DNA from: Siphonodentalium dalli
Lineage: Eukaryota; Mollusca; Scaphopoda; Gadilida; Siphonodentaliidae
Direction: 5' to 3'
DNA length: 64,000 nt
Assembly (NCBI GenBank): GCA_032622095.1
Contig: CP136062.1
Span: 225,694,578-225,758,577, forward strand
Notes under the pieces: model-generated
Database searches by the model: none
The model's input: the letters and a program-made list of their open reading frames with translations, nothing else
Told to the model about the DNA's origin: nothing
Translations under genes and position numbers: made by a program
Part shown: in pieces, positions 22,112 to 32,949 of the stretch
Position numbering within the stretch: position 1 is the stretch's first letter
Layout: each line of letters starts with the position of its first letter

Positions 22112-22461
22112 GTGTGATCAATGTATTACATTATATAGCTTCAGTTATAATACTTATATATCACACTGATATAATGAGACAGATGTTTTTTTTCTCTAGA
22201 TAGAAACTGGAAGCGTTTACGTAATTGGCACCGAAGCAGTTGGGAATTCAGAGTTGCCCAATAAATACGCACCCTGCAGAAACATCTTTGGTAATTAAAA
22301 GTTTAATATAGGCATAAATATAAACATAACATTATATTAAGGTGAGTGTAAGGCTAAAATGGTGCCTACAGGAAACAAGTGGAGTCCAGTTGAAGAATAA
22401 GAGAATAAAAAAATCTACAGGACATCAACCGCTACACAAATTTTAATGACCTTTGACCTAC

Positions 22462-22615
22462 TTAGCTGTAAAACCAGCCCACATCCATGTTTCAGGAAAA
22501 TATTTCCGAACATGAGTTATAGGTGGAGTCGGATCATTACCCCCAGATACAGTGTTTGAAGCCAGACCGGGGCCACCATCTCTGAGTACTTCAGCTTTCT
22601 CCAGCCAAACATTAT
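22462..22615 (-). CDS. Cassette exon V6 of the A2M/TEP array
   Basis: Exon of 154 nt with acceptor TTTATCACAG|AT and donor AA|GTAGGT. Its 50 codons start NVWLEKAEVLRDGGPG and end ITHVRKYFPETWMWAGFTA. It is very close to V9 and to the damaged V7, so these are recent duplicates. A 2-kb foldback element is inserted only 18 bp upstream of the acceptor (22634-24640) and has displaced the original upstream intron, including any branch point, unless the element supplies one. Coding sequence is intact; whether it is still spliced is uncertain. Confidence 0.85.
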
Positions 22616-22633
22616 CTGTGATAAATGTATTAC

Positions 22634-24640
22634 GGGTGTGTCTTTTTACCGGATTCCGGATCCCGGATTTCGACCCGGATTTAGGTGTCTTTTTACCGGA
22701 TTTCGACCCGGATTCGGGTATGAATTTCATGCTTGTTTTATCACACGTTTAACCCATTAAAAGCCGTTTCTGACACGATTAAACCAATATAGGGCTGTCA
22801 TGCTCATTCAACCCGATTAAGCGTATTTAAATGTACATATCGTGCCCGGATCAGCATACTTCTTATTTTTTCATATAGACACGACGGTTGGATTGATTTT
22901 ACGTGATCATGATGGCATTTAAGGGAACACACCATGTCCGGATCCGAATTAATTATCTCGTAATTATTGATCATATTTAAAGGTAGATATCATGTCCGGA
23001 TCCGGTTTTTCTCTCTCTCTCTTTGTTCCATATAAATTATCGTCTTTTTGATATATTAAATGTCACGTGGAACAAAGTTATAAGTTGATTTTGAGACGTT
23101 ATACTAGGCTGTTGGATTGATTTCACGGAATGATTATCGCATTTAAAGGTACACACCATGTGCGGAACCGAATTAATTTCCACGTATTTACTGATAATAT
23201 TTAAAGGTACAGATTATGCCCGGATCCGGATTTTACTTCTTATAAAGTAATGCTTATTTAATACAATAAATGTAAACTGAGTCGCGTGGAACTAGGTTAT
23301 AGATGTTGATGTTTAGGTCAGATCATTCCCGGATTCGGATACGAATAGTTCTTTTCTATTTCATATAAATAGTCAAGTATTTAATACATTAAATGGCAGC
23401 TGAGCCACGCGGAACTCAGTTTATTTGGAAACGGTGAACATGGCGCTTGGATTGATTTCACGCGAGAATGAGCCCATTTACAGACAAACGTTATGCCCGG
23501 ATCTGGATCCGGATTTTATGTGTCTTTTTCTAATTTCGACCCGAACCCTGATCTCAATTTTATGTTTATTATAACCCATGTTTAACACATTAAAAGACAT
23601 TTCAGACCCGCGAAAACATGGTACAGGTTGCGTTTAACAGTAATATCATTCGGATTGAAATAAATTGACTTGCTTTTGTGAAGATTTTTTGTATCTCCAT
23701 ATAAATTAACGCCTATTTAATATATTAAATGTCAGCTGAGTTAAGAGGAAGTTAGAAGTTGATTTTGAGATGTTAGACCCGGCTGTTGGATTTATTTCAC
23801 GGATCATGATCACGATGATCGCATTTAAAGGTGCAGGCCATGCACGGATCCGAATTAATTATCGCGTATTTATTAATCATTTTTAAAGGTACAGATTATG
23901 CCCGGATCCCGATTGTTCTCCTTTCACTTATAAATTAACTCCTATTTTATATATTAAATGCCAGCGGAGTCACGTGGAACCAGGTTCCACGCGACTCAGT
24001 TTACATTTATTGTATTAAATAAGCATTACTTTATAAGAAGTAAAATCCGGATCCTGGCATAATCTGTACCTTTAAATATTATCAGTAAATACGTGGAAAT
24101 TAATTCGGTTCCGCACATGGTGTGTACCTTTAAATGCGATAATCATTCCTTGAAATCAATCCAACAGCCTAGTATAACGTCTCAAAATAAACTTATAACT
24201 TTGTTCCACGTGACATTTAATATATCAAAAAGACGATAATTTATATGGCAAAAAGAGAGAGAAAAAAACCGGATCCGGACATGATATCTACCTTTAAATA
24301 TGATCAATACTTACGAGATAATTAATTCGGATCCGGACATGGTGTGTTCCCTTAAATGCCATCATGATCACGTAAACTCAATCCAACCGCCGTGTCTATA
24401 TGAACAAATAAGAAGTATGCTGATCCGGGCACGATATGTACCTTTAACTACGATTAATCGGGTTGAATGAGCACGACAGCCCTATATTGGTTTAATCGTG
24501 TCAGAAACGGCTTTTAATGGGTTAAATGTGTGATAAAACAAGCATGAAATTCATACCCGAATCCGGGTCGAAATCCGGTAAAAAGACACCTAAATCCGGG
24601 TCGAAATCCGGGATCCGGAATCCGGTAAAAAGACACACCC
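22634..24640. mobile_element. 2-kb foldback transposon with 9-bp target duplication
   Basis: The ends GGGTGTGTCTTTTTACCGGA / TCCGGTAAAAAGACACACCC are perfect complements and the arms pair over roughly 650 bp (22634-about 23290 with about 23985-24640). The interior (about 23300-23985) holds more diverged versions of the same motifs (TTTAAAGGTACA, ATGCCCGGATCC). It is flanked by ATGTATTAC at 22625-22633 and 24641-24649. Long inverted arms and a 9-bp duplication fit a non-autonomous Mutator-like or Merlin-like element. No transposase frame is seen. Confidence 0.88.
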
Positions 24641-24649
24641 ATGTATTAC

Positions 24650-24790
24650 ATTATATGGCTTCAGTTATATATAACACCGATATAATGAGACAGATGTGTT
24701 TTCTCTCTGGAAACTGGAAGTGTATACGTAGTCGACACAGAAGCAGTTGGAAATAAATTCAGAGTTGCCCATTAAATACCCACCCTACAG
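24650..24790. repeat. Conserved upstream intron block of cassette V6
   Basis: ACATTATATGGCTTCAGTTA, then ACACCGATATAATGAGACAG, a T/C tract and GAGTTGCCCATTAAATAC. The same ordered block lies upstream of V5 (26204-26350) and V7 (22128-22275). Partial forms are upstream of V8 (21479-21555) and V9 (20958-21060). Confidence 0.7.
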
Positions 24791-24840
24791 AAACATCTTT
24801 GGTAACAGTTTTAATATAGGCATAAACATAACTAACATTT

Positions 24841-24938
24841 AATAGAGACTCCCTATGGGAGACTAGTCGCATATATAAGAGAATGCACTGGGACAGGACC
24901 TTTAATGCTGCACCAGCATAGCTCCCATCATGAAAAGG
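24841..24938. mobile_element. TTAA MITE family A, right half
   Basis: From AGAGACTCCCTATGGGAGAC to CCCATCATGAAAAGG. It shares its terminal TTAA (24939-24942) with the next MITE. Confidence 0.68.
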
Positions 24939-24942
24939 TTAA

Positions 24943-25334
24943 CCCTTTACCCAACAGAACGGCCCTGTGCCAATGCATTCTCTTATATATGCGAGTCGAC
25001 CATAGGTCGCCTCGCATATATAAGAGAATGCATTGGCTTAACACATTAAAAATTATAAAATTGTTAAAGAATGTAAGAAAAAATGGTAAAAAGTGTTAAA
25101 AAAAGATTTTTTTTAGGCCAATGCATTCTCTTATATATGCGAGGCGACCTATGGTCGACTCGCATATATAAGAGAATGCATTGGCACAGGGCATAACTGT
25201 AACTATCACAATGTGGTCAAGGAGCCGGTTCCAATGATATCCATATTTGTATGGTTCTATTGAGACAGACCGAAGATATTTTAGGCTGTTGAAGCTTTAT
25301 TTGGCCGGTTTTGGCCGGTTTATTGGGTAAAGGG
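24943..25334. mobile_element. TTAA MITE family B, full copy
   Basis: CCCTTTACCCAACAGAACGG to TTATTGGGTAAAGGG between TTAA at 24939 and 25335. Two hairpin cores. Confidence 0.8.
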
Positions 25335-25338
25335 TTAA

Positions 25339-25877
25339 ACTATCAACTGAATAATTAAATTTTCTAGGGAATATTTTTCGGATATCTTCATCTATTATTT
25401 TTTCTTTATCAAATTTGATCAAATGAGTTAGTTCCAGGGACCAGCCTAGGGGGCGACGTGGGCGAAATGGTCGCCCTGTGTGGCTGCAAGTCGCCCTGAA
25501 ATGACGTCAGGGAGAAGTGGATGTCTCCCTAAAAAAAAAAAAATCTCCCTGAAAATTTGGTGACTGGATGATCTACTGCTCAGCATAACACTTCCAGTTT
25601 ATCCTCACCCATGTAGAAAATCTATTGTGGACATAATAACAGCTAAAACAATCAGTTCTAATCAATAGTTACTTAGCGACAAATAGTCGCACTAACGCTC
25701 CACTTCTCCCTGGTAAGCGCCCACTTCTCCTTATTTTTCCAAGAGGGAGAAGTCACTTCTCCCTATATTTTGACCCTAGGCTGGTCCCTGGTTAGTTTTC
25801 ATCAAACAGATCATGTCAATTATCCTATAAAATATTGATATATTAATTACGAGAATGCTTGGAATATTTTCAGCAAA
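25339..25877 (+). repeat. Dispersed repeat family H, split by a hAT MITE
   Basis: Left part 25339-25434 and right part from 25791, continuous when compared with 18772-18985, which serves as the empty site for the insertion. Confidence 0.7.
25435..25790. mobile_element. hAT-type MITE with 8-bp target duplication
   Basis: A 356-bp element with inverted ends CAGGGACCAGCCTAGGG / CCCTAGGCTGGTCCCTG. The flanks GTTAGTTC (25427-25434) and GTTAGTTT (25791-25798) are an 8-bp duplication with one mismatch. The interior repeats CTTCTCCCT motifs on both strands. Non-coding. Confidence 0.85.
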
Positions 25878-26037
25878 AATCTCAATTGTGTGATCACAGC
25901 TAACATTATATCGAGGTGAGTATCATGGCTAAAATGCCTCCTATAGGAAACAGTGGAATCTGGTTGAAGACTAAGTTAATAGCTCTACATGACATCAACC
26001 TGAACAGCTACATGAATTTTAATGACCTTTGACCTAC

Positions 26038-26191
26038 TTAGATGTCAAACCATCCCACATCCATGTTTCAGGAAAATATTTCCGAACATGAGTTACAGGT
26101 GGAGTCGGATCATTGCCACCAGTTGCAGTGTTTGAATCCACGGGGCCGTGTGCACCATCTCTGAATACTGCGTCCTCCCGCCAAATATTAT
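26038..26191 (-). CDS. Cassette exon V5 of the A2M/TEP array
   Basis: Exon of 154 nt with acceptor TTTATCACAG|AT and donor AA|GTAGGT. Its 50 codons start NIWREDAVFRDGAHGP and end VTHVRKYFPETWMWDGLTS. It belongs to the V5-V10 subgroup, which shares a N(I/V)W-type start, a Gly/Asn-rich middle and the end DGLT. The upstream intron carries the block shared with V6-V9 (26204-26350) containing the ...TTTTTTTTCTCT... tract. Intact frame and sites. Confidence 0.88.
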
Positions 26192-26406
26192 CTGTGATAA
26201 ATGTACATTATATGGCTTCAGTTGTGTATGACTGATATAATGAGACAGATGTTTTTTTTCTCTCTAGAAACTGGAAGCGTATATATATATATATATACGT
26301 AGCAGGTACAGAAGCAGTTGGAAATTTAGAGTTGCCCATTAAATACCCACCATAGAGAAACATCTTTGGTAACAGTTTAAAGGAACGGATGGCCGTCACG
26401 GTGGAA

Positions 26407-26734
26407 ATGCTGTTAAAATAGTCACATATGTTAAAACAGCCATAAACAGAAAGAATATTAAAATATAGACATATCTTGTTCTTATACCAGTCATCAATAT
26501 CGCGTAAATAATATGTTATTAACTAGATTGTATGCTTTGTTATGTAAACAAAAGCCAAAAATGTTCCAAAACCTGCCTTATGTTTACATAACACAGCATA
26601 CAAACTTGACGACACCATTGTATTTACGCAATATCAATGATTGGTATAAGAAAAAGATATGTCTATATTTTAATATTATCTCTGTTCATGGCAGTTTTAA
26701 TAGATGTGACTATTTTAACAGCATGCACACTGCA
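26407..26734. repeat. Foldback element upstream of V5
   Basis: Arms pair over about 160 bp (ATGCTGTTAAAATAGTCACA at the left, the complement TGTGACTATTTTAACAGCAT at the right). It interrupts the conserved intron block after AACAGTTTAA. No obvious target duplication. The 74-aa frame inside is incidental. Confidence 0.7.
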
Positions 26735-26869
26735 TAAATAAATATAAACATTTTATCGTTATGAGCACTGCCGCTAAAATGGAGTTCGGTTGAAGACTAT
26801 AACTAAATAGAAAGCTAAATATACAGAAAATCAACCATTACTACAGCAATTTTAATGACCTTGACCTAC

Positions 26870-27026
26870 TTAGCTGTCAAACCAGTCCACATCCATGTTT
26901 CAGGAAAATATTTCCTAACATGAGTGATCACGGGTGTCGGCTCTTGGTTATTAGCGTTATTGCCGGTTGCATCGTTCGAGGCCCCAGGGAGAGCGTCCAT
27001 TCTCATCACGTCATCAAACATAATAT
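26870..27026 (-). CDS. Cassette exon V4 of the A2M/TEP array
   Basis: Exon of 157 nt with acceptor TCTATCACAG|AT and donor AA|GTAGGT. Its 51 codons begin MFDDVMRMDALPGASND, continue through an Asn-rich linker and end THVRKYFPETWMWTGLTA. It is the sister of V3, with the same end residues and linker but changed charges in the variable half (RMDALPG against RMASLPG). Its downstream intron has the AGGTCA repeat with one base less between the halves than V3. No frame damage is visible. Confidence 0.88.
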
Positions 27027-27704
27027 CTGTGATAGATCAATTTTATACGAGTTTTAAAGACATATCATGGACTTATTTCTTGTAGCAAGCCAGGGTTCAC
27101 TCTCTTTTTTTTAACGGCATCTCTTCATGATTTATGTATTTTTTATATAAACACGTCATTAGAAAAGGCATTTTGGTGAAATTTTCGAAGTTAAAACGGA
27201 AAATGAAGTGATAAATAACGTTCACTGGTATTACAAAATTAGGACTAACCACCTGCTAACTAAACGGAAAAACTATTAAATACATTTGTTAGCTATGATT
27301 GGATATTTGTTAAATTATTAAAAATCACCAATATAAGTTTAATGATTCACCGATATTGCAACAAGTATCATACAAGGTATAGTTTCAGATTGGCCAGCAT
27401 ATCTTCAGACGGAAATCCGATTGCGCGAAAAATGAGTCTGGCGAGAAGGAGTCCTATATATACTGTGGTAAAATCGTAAAATAGTACAGCAGTGTGCAGC
27501 CAATCAGAACACGAGAAAGTCACGTGAGATATAATATAGTATAATAATGTGGTTGTGTTAGCTGCCTGATATAGTTTAAGTTGATATATTGGACATTAAT
27601 TAGATTAGTTAAAATAATATGATAGTTTAACAGCTTGGTCACAGAAAGTTAAATCTACAGACCATCAACCATTTCTACTGGAATTTTAATGACCTTTGAC
27701 CTAC

Positions 27705-27864
27705 TTAGCTGTCAAACCAGTCCACATCCATGTTTCAGGAAAATATTTCCTTATGTGAGTGATGGCGGGTGACGGCTCCTGGTTATTAGCGTTATTGCCC
27801 GTTGCAGTGTTCGAGGCCCCAGGGAGAGAGGCCATTCTCACCACCATGTCATCGAACATAATAT
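27705..27864 (-). CDS. Cassette exon V3 of the A2M/TEP array
   Basis: Exon of 160 nt with acceptor TCTATCATAG|AT and donor AA|GTAGGT. It encodes 52 codons: a start MFDDMVVRMASLPGASN, an Asn-rich stretch (GNNANNQEP), then THIRKYFPETWMWTGLTA. It is a close relative of V4, from which it differs by a few substitutions and one extra codon near the start, so the two are a recent tandem duplication. The first intron bases downstream carry a perfect AGGTCA-A-AGGTCA direct repeat. The Arg in the variable half could be a protease cleavage point, which is inference. Confidence 0.88.
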
Positions 27865-27897
27865 CTATGATAGATGAATTTTATATGTGTTTTAAAC

Positions 27898-28357
27898 AAG
27901 CCTGAGTTTAGTTTGCCTGTCATTTGTAGAATGAGGTCCCGAGAGGGTGAATTTAGTGACTCTATCCCGCATAGCAGGCTAGCATCACTAAATTCACACT
28001 CTGGGGACCTCATTATGCATGGCCTCATCTGCTATGGGAAACATAGACTCAGATTGAAGTTCCCAAATGGTGAATTTTGTGATGTACCGGTACACCCATT
28101 TGGAACCTCGATTATGAAATGTGTAGTCTGCCAATTTTGGGATATAGAGAAACTAACCTAAAAAAGAAATAGAATCCATGTGAAGAAGTTTCTAAATTTT
28201 ATAATGAAGAAACTTTCAAGAAAAGATGAGGCTTAAGCAGAATGAGGTCCTCAGAGGGTGATTTTAGTGATGCTAGCCCACTATGCAGGATAGCATCACT
28301 AAATTCACCCCCTGGGGACCTCATTCTGCAAACGACAGACACACTAAACTCAGACGT
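27898..28357. repeat. Nested palindromic MITE (family D), complete copy
   Basis: Outer ends AAGCCTGAGTTTAGT / ACTAAACTCAG around two GAGGTCC...GGACCTC palindromes. Confidence 0.75.
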
Positions 28358-28369
28358 GGTGGTTATTAA

Positions 28370-28800
28370 GCCTGGGAATCAAATTTAAAGATACATAATC
28401 CGAACTAACGGTCCTAAATTACTATTTCTTTGGCTTCAGGGCAAACAATATTTGATTCGAGTCGAGGAACCCACCCATTAGACCTAAGAGATCAGATATA
28501 AATTTTTGAAATCTGTTAATTTTCACCACCTCGAATATTTGGCAGCTTTGTAAATATTAGACAAGCCCGACCAATATACTCTTGACACCAAATTGCGTTG
28601 AACAAAATGTTGATATATAACACATTTTGACAGTGGTTATCATTATTTTTTTGGTAATTAATCAATTTTGATAACTAAAGCATCTCTTGAAGAAATGTTG
28701 TTGTTTCCTGAATGTGATGATATGGGGACCATCAAATCAGATTGTGTATTTTAAAGCCCTTTTAAGCACTTTTTGTATGATTGGGTGAAGAGTTTTTAAG
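28370..28800. repeat. Duplicated intron block (also near 34240-34490 and 36775-37490)
   Basis: Shared phrases include GAAGAAATGTTGTTGTT, ATGTTGATATATAACAC and a GGGGACCATC-like stretch. Two of the three copies lie upstream of a cassette. Confidence 0.65.
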
Positions 28801-29055
28801 GACTATTTTACTAAAGTACGTTACCTACAATAAACACATCACTCTATGTCAGTTTAGTGTTAAAAATGGTGAAATTAACTCCAAAATTCACGTATGTCTA
28901 TCATTATTCAAACATTCACATTTTTGTAATTGACACATAATAATGAATAATGAATAATGTCAAAATTTATCAGAGAAATAAAGGAACTAATATAGAATAA
29001 GCAAGATAAATAAAACAGTTATAAATGAACAAAATTCATGCAAACACAAATATAT

Positions 29056-29280
29056 ACAGTAGGGCCTAATGCCCTAAATAATCGACTCCTTAACCACAGC
29101 AGAATTACGGGTAACTTTTAAGGATTTAGTCAGAAATATGGCTTGTTGCCATTCATTGGAAAACTCTCAGTGAGAGCTTTCCGATGAATGACAACAAGCC
29201 ATATTTCCAACTAAATCCTGAAAAAAACCCCCCATAATTCAGCTGTGGTTAAGGAGTCGATTATTTAGGGCATTACTGTA
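29056..29280. repeat. Palindromic MITE family C, full copy
   Basis: CAGTAGGGCCTAATGCCC to GGGCATTACTGTA, with the long arms containing AAATATGGCTTGTTGCCATT. Confidence 0.75.
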
Positions 29281-29283
29281 CAA

Positions 29284-29505
29284 GGGAAGAATTGTTCGTA
29301 CGAGATGGATGTCGAGGGAAGACTTTCGGTTCACAATGATCGAGATGGACATCGAGGGAAGACTTTCGGTTACGACGATATATGAATGAGATGGACATCG
29401 AGGGAAGACTTTCGGTTACGCCAATCGAGGGAAGACTTTCGGTCACGACGATATATGAATGAGATGGACATCGAGGCAAAACTTTTGGTCACGACGATAT
29501 GACAG
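29284..29505. repeat. Minisatellite (GAGGGAAGACTTTCGGTTAC...)
   Basis: About five units of variable length built from CGAGATGGACATCGAGGGAA and ACGACGATATATGAATGA. Confidence 0.85.
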
Positions 29506-29679
29506 TAATCAGGACCAGACATACCCACCCAGGAAGAGAGTCGATGGAACGCACTCATATCTCATCAATTTATATGCTAATCTTTTGTTTTTTCTACAGT
29601 TTCTACACTCAAAATTAGTTTTTATCTCCGAACCCACAATTATATTGATAAACGAGCAGGGTTTTTAGCTAGGTCAGTG

Positions 29680-29698
29680 TGTGGGGGGGGGGGGGGGG
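29680..29698. repeat. G homopolymer tract
   Basis: GTGTGTGGG followed by a run of G. Prone to length error. Confidence 0.7.
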
Positions 29699-29916
29699 AC
29701 GTAAAAGGGACCCGATTTTCAGAGGTCGAGTTACAATGGCAAATACAAGCTTAACTTTTCATATCAAAAGTATGATTTTGGTGAGAAAGACTATATGTGA
29801 TGTGACCGACAGGTAACGAAAAAAATGTGACATGTGTGCAGACAGGATTTAATTTGAAATTGAGATATTTTAGCTATTGTCTGGTACTGTACGATAAATC
29901 AATCATCATCAGTTAA

Positions 29917-30175
29917 CCCTTTCATGATGGGACCTGCGCTGGTACAGCATTAAATAACCTGTGCCAGTGCATTCTCTTATATATGAGAGTCTCACATAGG
30001 GAGCATCCCAAATATATGAGAAAGCACTATTGGCTTACAAGGTCAGGGGTAAATATTGTTAGGCCAATGTATTCTCTTATATAAGCGAGACTCCCTATGG
30101 GAGACTCGCATATATCAGAGAATGCATTGGCACAGGCTTTTCGCAAAATTTCAGGAAGCTCAAGTCACGGAAGAG
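29917..30175. mobile_element. TTAA MITE family A, full copy
   Basis: CCCTTTCATGATGGGACC to CAAGTCACGGAAGAG between TTAA at 29913 and 30176. Confidence 0.78.
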
Positions 30176-30982
30176 TTAATCCATCCATATATTTCTGTCA
30201 GAAAATTATGAATTTAAATGGGAATGAATAATTGTATGCCATGAAAATTAACTTTGATAAATAGCCCCGTTGACAACGTCATAAATATTAATTCAGTTCA
30301 GAATTAGATTGATCTGATATTACCATATAACATCTAAATTTTTGTGACCAGGGTTGTCTTTTGTTCAAAAATAAATATTGTGGTAATAACCTGGTCGTAA
30401 ACGGAGTGATTTTAAAATTATGGCAATAATGTTATAGCACAATACAACTGGCCAGCATTATCCTCGGATTTCAAAATTTTCATATGAGGGCAAAAAACAA
30501 TCATCATCCCATCCTATGCTAGGTTCTACGGACCTTACATTTTAACCCTGACCGAAACCCTCAAAGAGGTATCCAAAATAAGCCTTGAAATAGTTACATA
30601 TTATTATCCATCCCTTAACTAACACTATTTCTGGTTGGGCAAAAGCTGCCACGTGATAATCCGGGAAAAAGTCATATTGAACTCCCGAATGTCATATTGG
30701 ACTCCCAAGTGTGCAATATGACTTTTTTATCGGGACTCTATTAACTCTATTGCGAAATGAATCGGTGAAATTGTGATGCGCGCGTAACACTGGTGGATTT
30801 AGCAGACGTTTCACTTCCGCATTGAGTTTTTTTTTCTCATTTCCATGTTTACTGTTCCTAATCATGCTTTCTGATTATCAAATACAGGCTTTTATTGAGA
30901 ATTAAGTGCCAACAAGTACCAAAAAATAACCACAAAAGTTTTATTCCCAACATTTGGATAACATACAGATGGATAATAAAAA

Positions 30983-31122
30983 TGTCATTATACAATGTTT
31001 TGAACAGTATGAGTTTTTCTTGTACTCGTCCAGTTATGCGTGTCTCATCCAATAAGACTTTTCACCACAACCTGGACTCGTACAAGAAAAACACATACTG
31101 TACACAACATTGTATAATAACT
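30983..31122. repeat. Inverted repeat with ~50-bp arms
   Basis: TTATACAATGTTTTGAACAG and CTGTACACAACATTGTATAA pair, continuing through TTTTTCTTGTAC. The loop is about 35 bp. Overlapping frames on both strands are incidental. Confidence 0.65.
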
Positions 31123-31206
31123 TTATATTATAAATAAGTGCGATCCAATCAACCCTCTCTCAGACTGTTCATGAATGGGCAGGGACCCGCATGATCCAAG
31201 ATTACA

Positions 31207-31375
31207 TACAGTAATGCTCTAAATAATCGACTCCTTAACCACAGCAGAATTATGGGTAACATTTCAGGATTTAGTCAGAAATATGGCTTGTTGCCATATT
31301 TCCATCTAAATCCTGAAAAGTTACTCATAAAATTCTGTTGTGGTTAAGGAGTCGATTATTTAGAGCATTACTGTA
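31207..31375. repeat. Palindromic MITE family C with central deletion
   Basis: TACAGTAATGCTCTAAATAA to TTTAGAGCATTACTGTA. The centre is shortened. Confidence 0.75.
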
Positions 31376-31390
31376 ACGATTTTATAATCA

Positions 31391-31812
31391 AGCCTTGAAA
31401 TAGTGTGTCTGTCAATTGCAGAATGAGGTCCCCAGAGGGTGAATTTAGTGTAACATCACTAGATTCACCCTTTGGATACCTCAGTCTGCTTAGGCCTCAT
31501 CTTCTGGTAAGTATCTATAGTCTCAAATTAACATTGTTTTTAGTTACTTTTTCCTTTCTGTTCAGTTTATATATCCCCTAACTTGCAGAAGATAAAATGC
31601 ATAAACGGGGTGACTATAATGTGTGAGCATCACCAACTTCAACTGGGGAACTTTAATCTGATTCTAGGTTTCCAAAAGCAGTTGAGGCCTCAGCAGAATG
31701 AGGTTCCCAGATGGTGAATTTGGTGATGCTAGCCCACCATGAGGGATAGTGTCACTAATTTCACCCTCACAGGACCTCATTCTGAAAATGACACACTATA
31801 TCCAGACTTGAT
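31391..31812. repeat. Nested palindromic MITE (family D), diverged copy
   Basis: CAAGCCTTGAAATAGTGTG to CACACTATATCCAGACTTG. The left inner palindrome has a deletion. Confidence 0.7.
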
Positions 31813-31840
31813 TTTAATCATAAGCTGCGGTTTGACCTAC

Positions 31841-31964
31841 TTAGCAGCAATAGAATGATACATCCATGTTTCAGGAAAATATTGTCGAACAAGAGAAACA
31901 GGTTTCATTTTGTTACCATCTTCACTTTCACTATTCGCTGGCTTGAAGCGATCGAATCCCAAAT
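31841..31964 (-). CDS. Cassette exon V2, shortest and most divergent intact cassette
   Basis: Exon of 124 nt with acceptor TTGATGCAG|AT and donor AA|GTAGGT, in the same phase as the other cassettes. It has 40 full codons: a short polar N-terminal half (LGFDRFKPANSESEDG) and the end VSLVRQYFPETWMYHSIAA. It differs from the consensus at LVRQ instead of HVRK and has Tyr in place of the Trp after FPETW. The variable part is about a third shorter than in V1 or V16. It sits between a nested palindromic MITE on its downstream side and a TTAA MITE starting 30 bp upstream of its acceptor. Confidence 0.82.
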
Positions 31965-31993
31965 CTGCATCAAGAAAATGAGAATAATCTTAA

Positions 31994-32226
31994 CCCTTTA
32001 GTGCTAGGTCGATTTTTGTATCAACCATATACCCTGTGCCAATGCATTCTCTTATATATGCGAGTCGACCATAGGTCGCCTCGCATATATAAGAGAATGC
32101 ATTGGCCTAACAATTTTTTTTTTTTTACAGTTTTTTTTACAATTTTAATAATTTATTCTTATATTCTTTAACAGACTTATTTTGTAGGTTTAGGGCTGAT
32201 GAGATCGGCCCCTGGCACTCAAAGGG
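31994..32226. mobile_element. TTAA MITE family E, copy 1
   Basis: CCCTTTAGTGCTAGGTCGAT to CCCCTGGCACTCAAAGGG between TTAA at 31990 and 32227. Only one hairpin core, identical to that of family B. Confidence 0.78.
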
Positions 32227-32717
32227 TTAATTAAAGGACCCTTTAATTTTCGAGTCACTGATTATTTTTATTATAGTGCTTTGATACGGTTTTAATAACA
32301 ATCTATGACATAAAATATGATTAAAATACTATAATGAATCACCATTTGGAACGTCTGTGTCTCAGGTGGCCATAGAGTAATAGAAAATAGATGAAATCAT
32401 AGAAACAATTCCTCCATTTCGCTCCCAGAATGCAACATAATTCAAACTAAGAAAAAGATTTATTCCCCTTCATTGAAAATAAGTCCAAATGAAACTTAAG
32501 CACAGAAAACACGTCGATACCTCAACAAAAACATGTTCACAGTTTATTACACCAGATAAGTTGATGATACAATGTTTTGGAGCTCCTCTTTTAAATGCTA
32601 TATAATATGGAATATATTTTATATAATGTGATCTGGGGGTTCGAAAATTAAGTTGGCCTTTCAAGGGAGACTGTACTCTAATTCCTGTAGTTGAGGGATT
32701 TGTTTAGCCTGAATTAA

Positions 32718-32944
32718 CCCTTTGAGTGCCAGGTCGATTTTTGTATCAACCCATATACCCTGTGCCAATGCATTCTCTTATATATGCGAGTCGACCATAG
32801 GTCGCCTCACATATATAAGAGAATGCATTGGCCTAACAATCTTTTATTTTATTTATACAATTTTAATAATTTATTATTATATTCTTTAACAGACTTATTT
32901 TGTAGGTTTAGGGCCGATGAGATCGGCCCCTGGCACTCAAAGGG
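32718..32944. mobile_element. TTAA MITE family E, copy 2
   Basis: CCCTTTGAGTGCCAGGTCGA to GGCACTCAAAGGG between TTAA at 32714 and 32945. Its ends match copy 1, but it is less mutated. Confidence 0.8.
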
Positions 32945-32949
32945 TTAAT

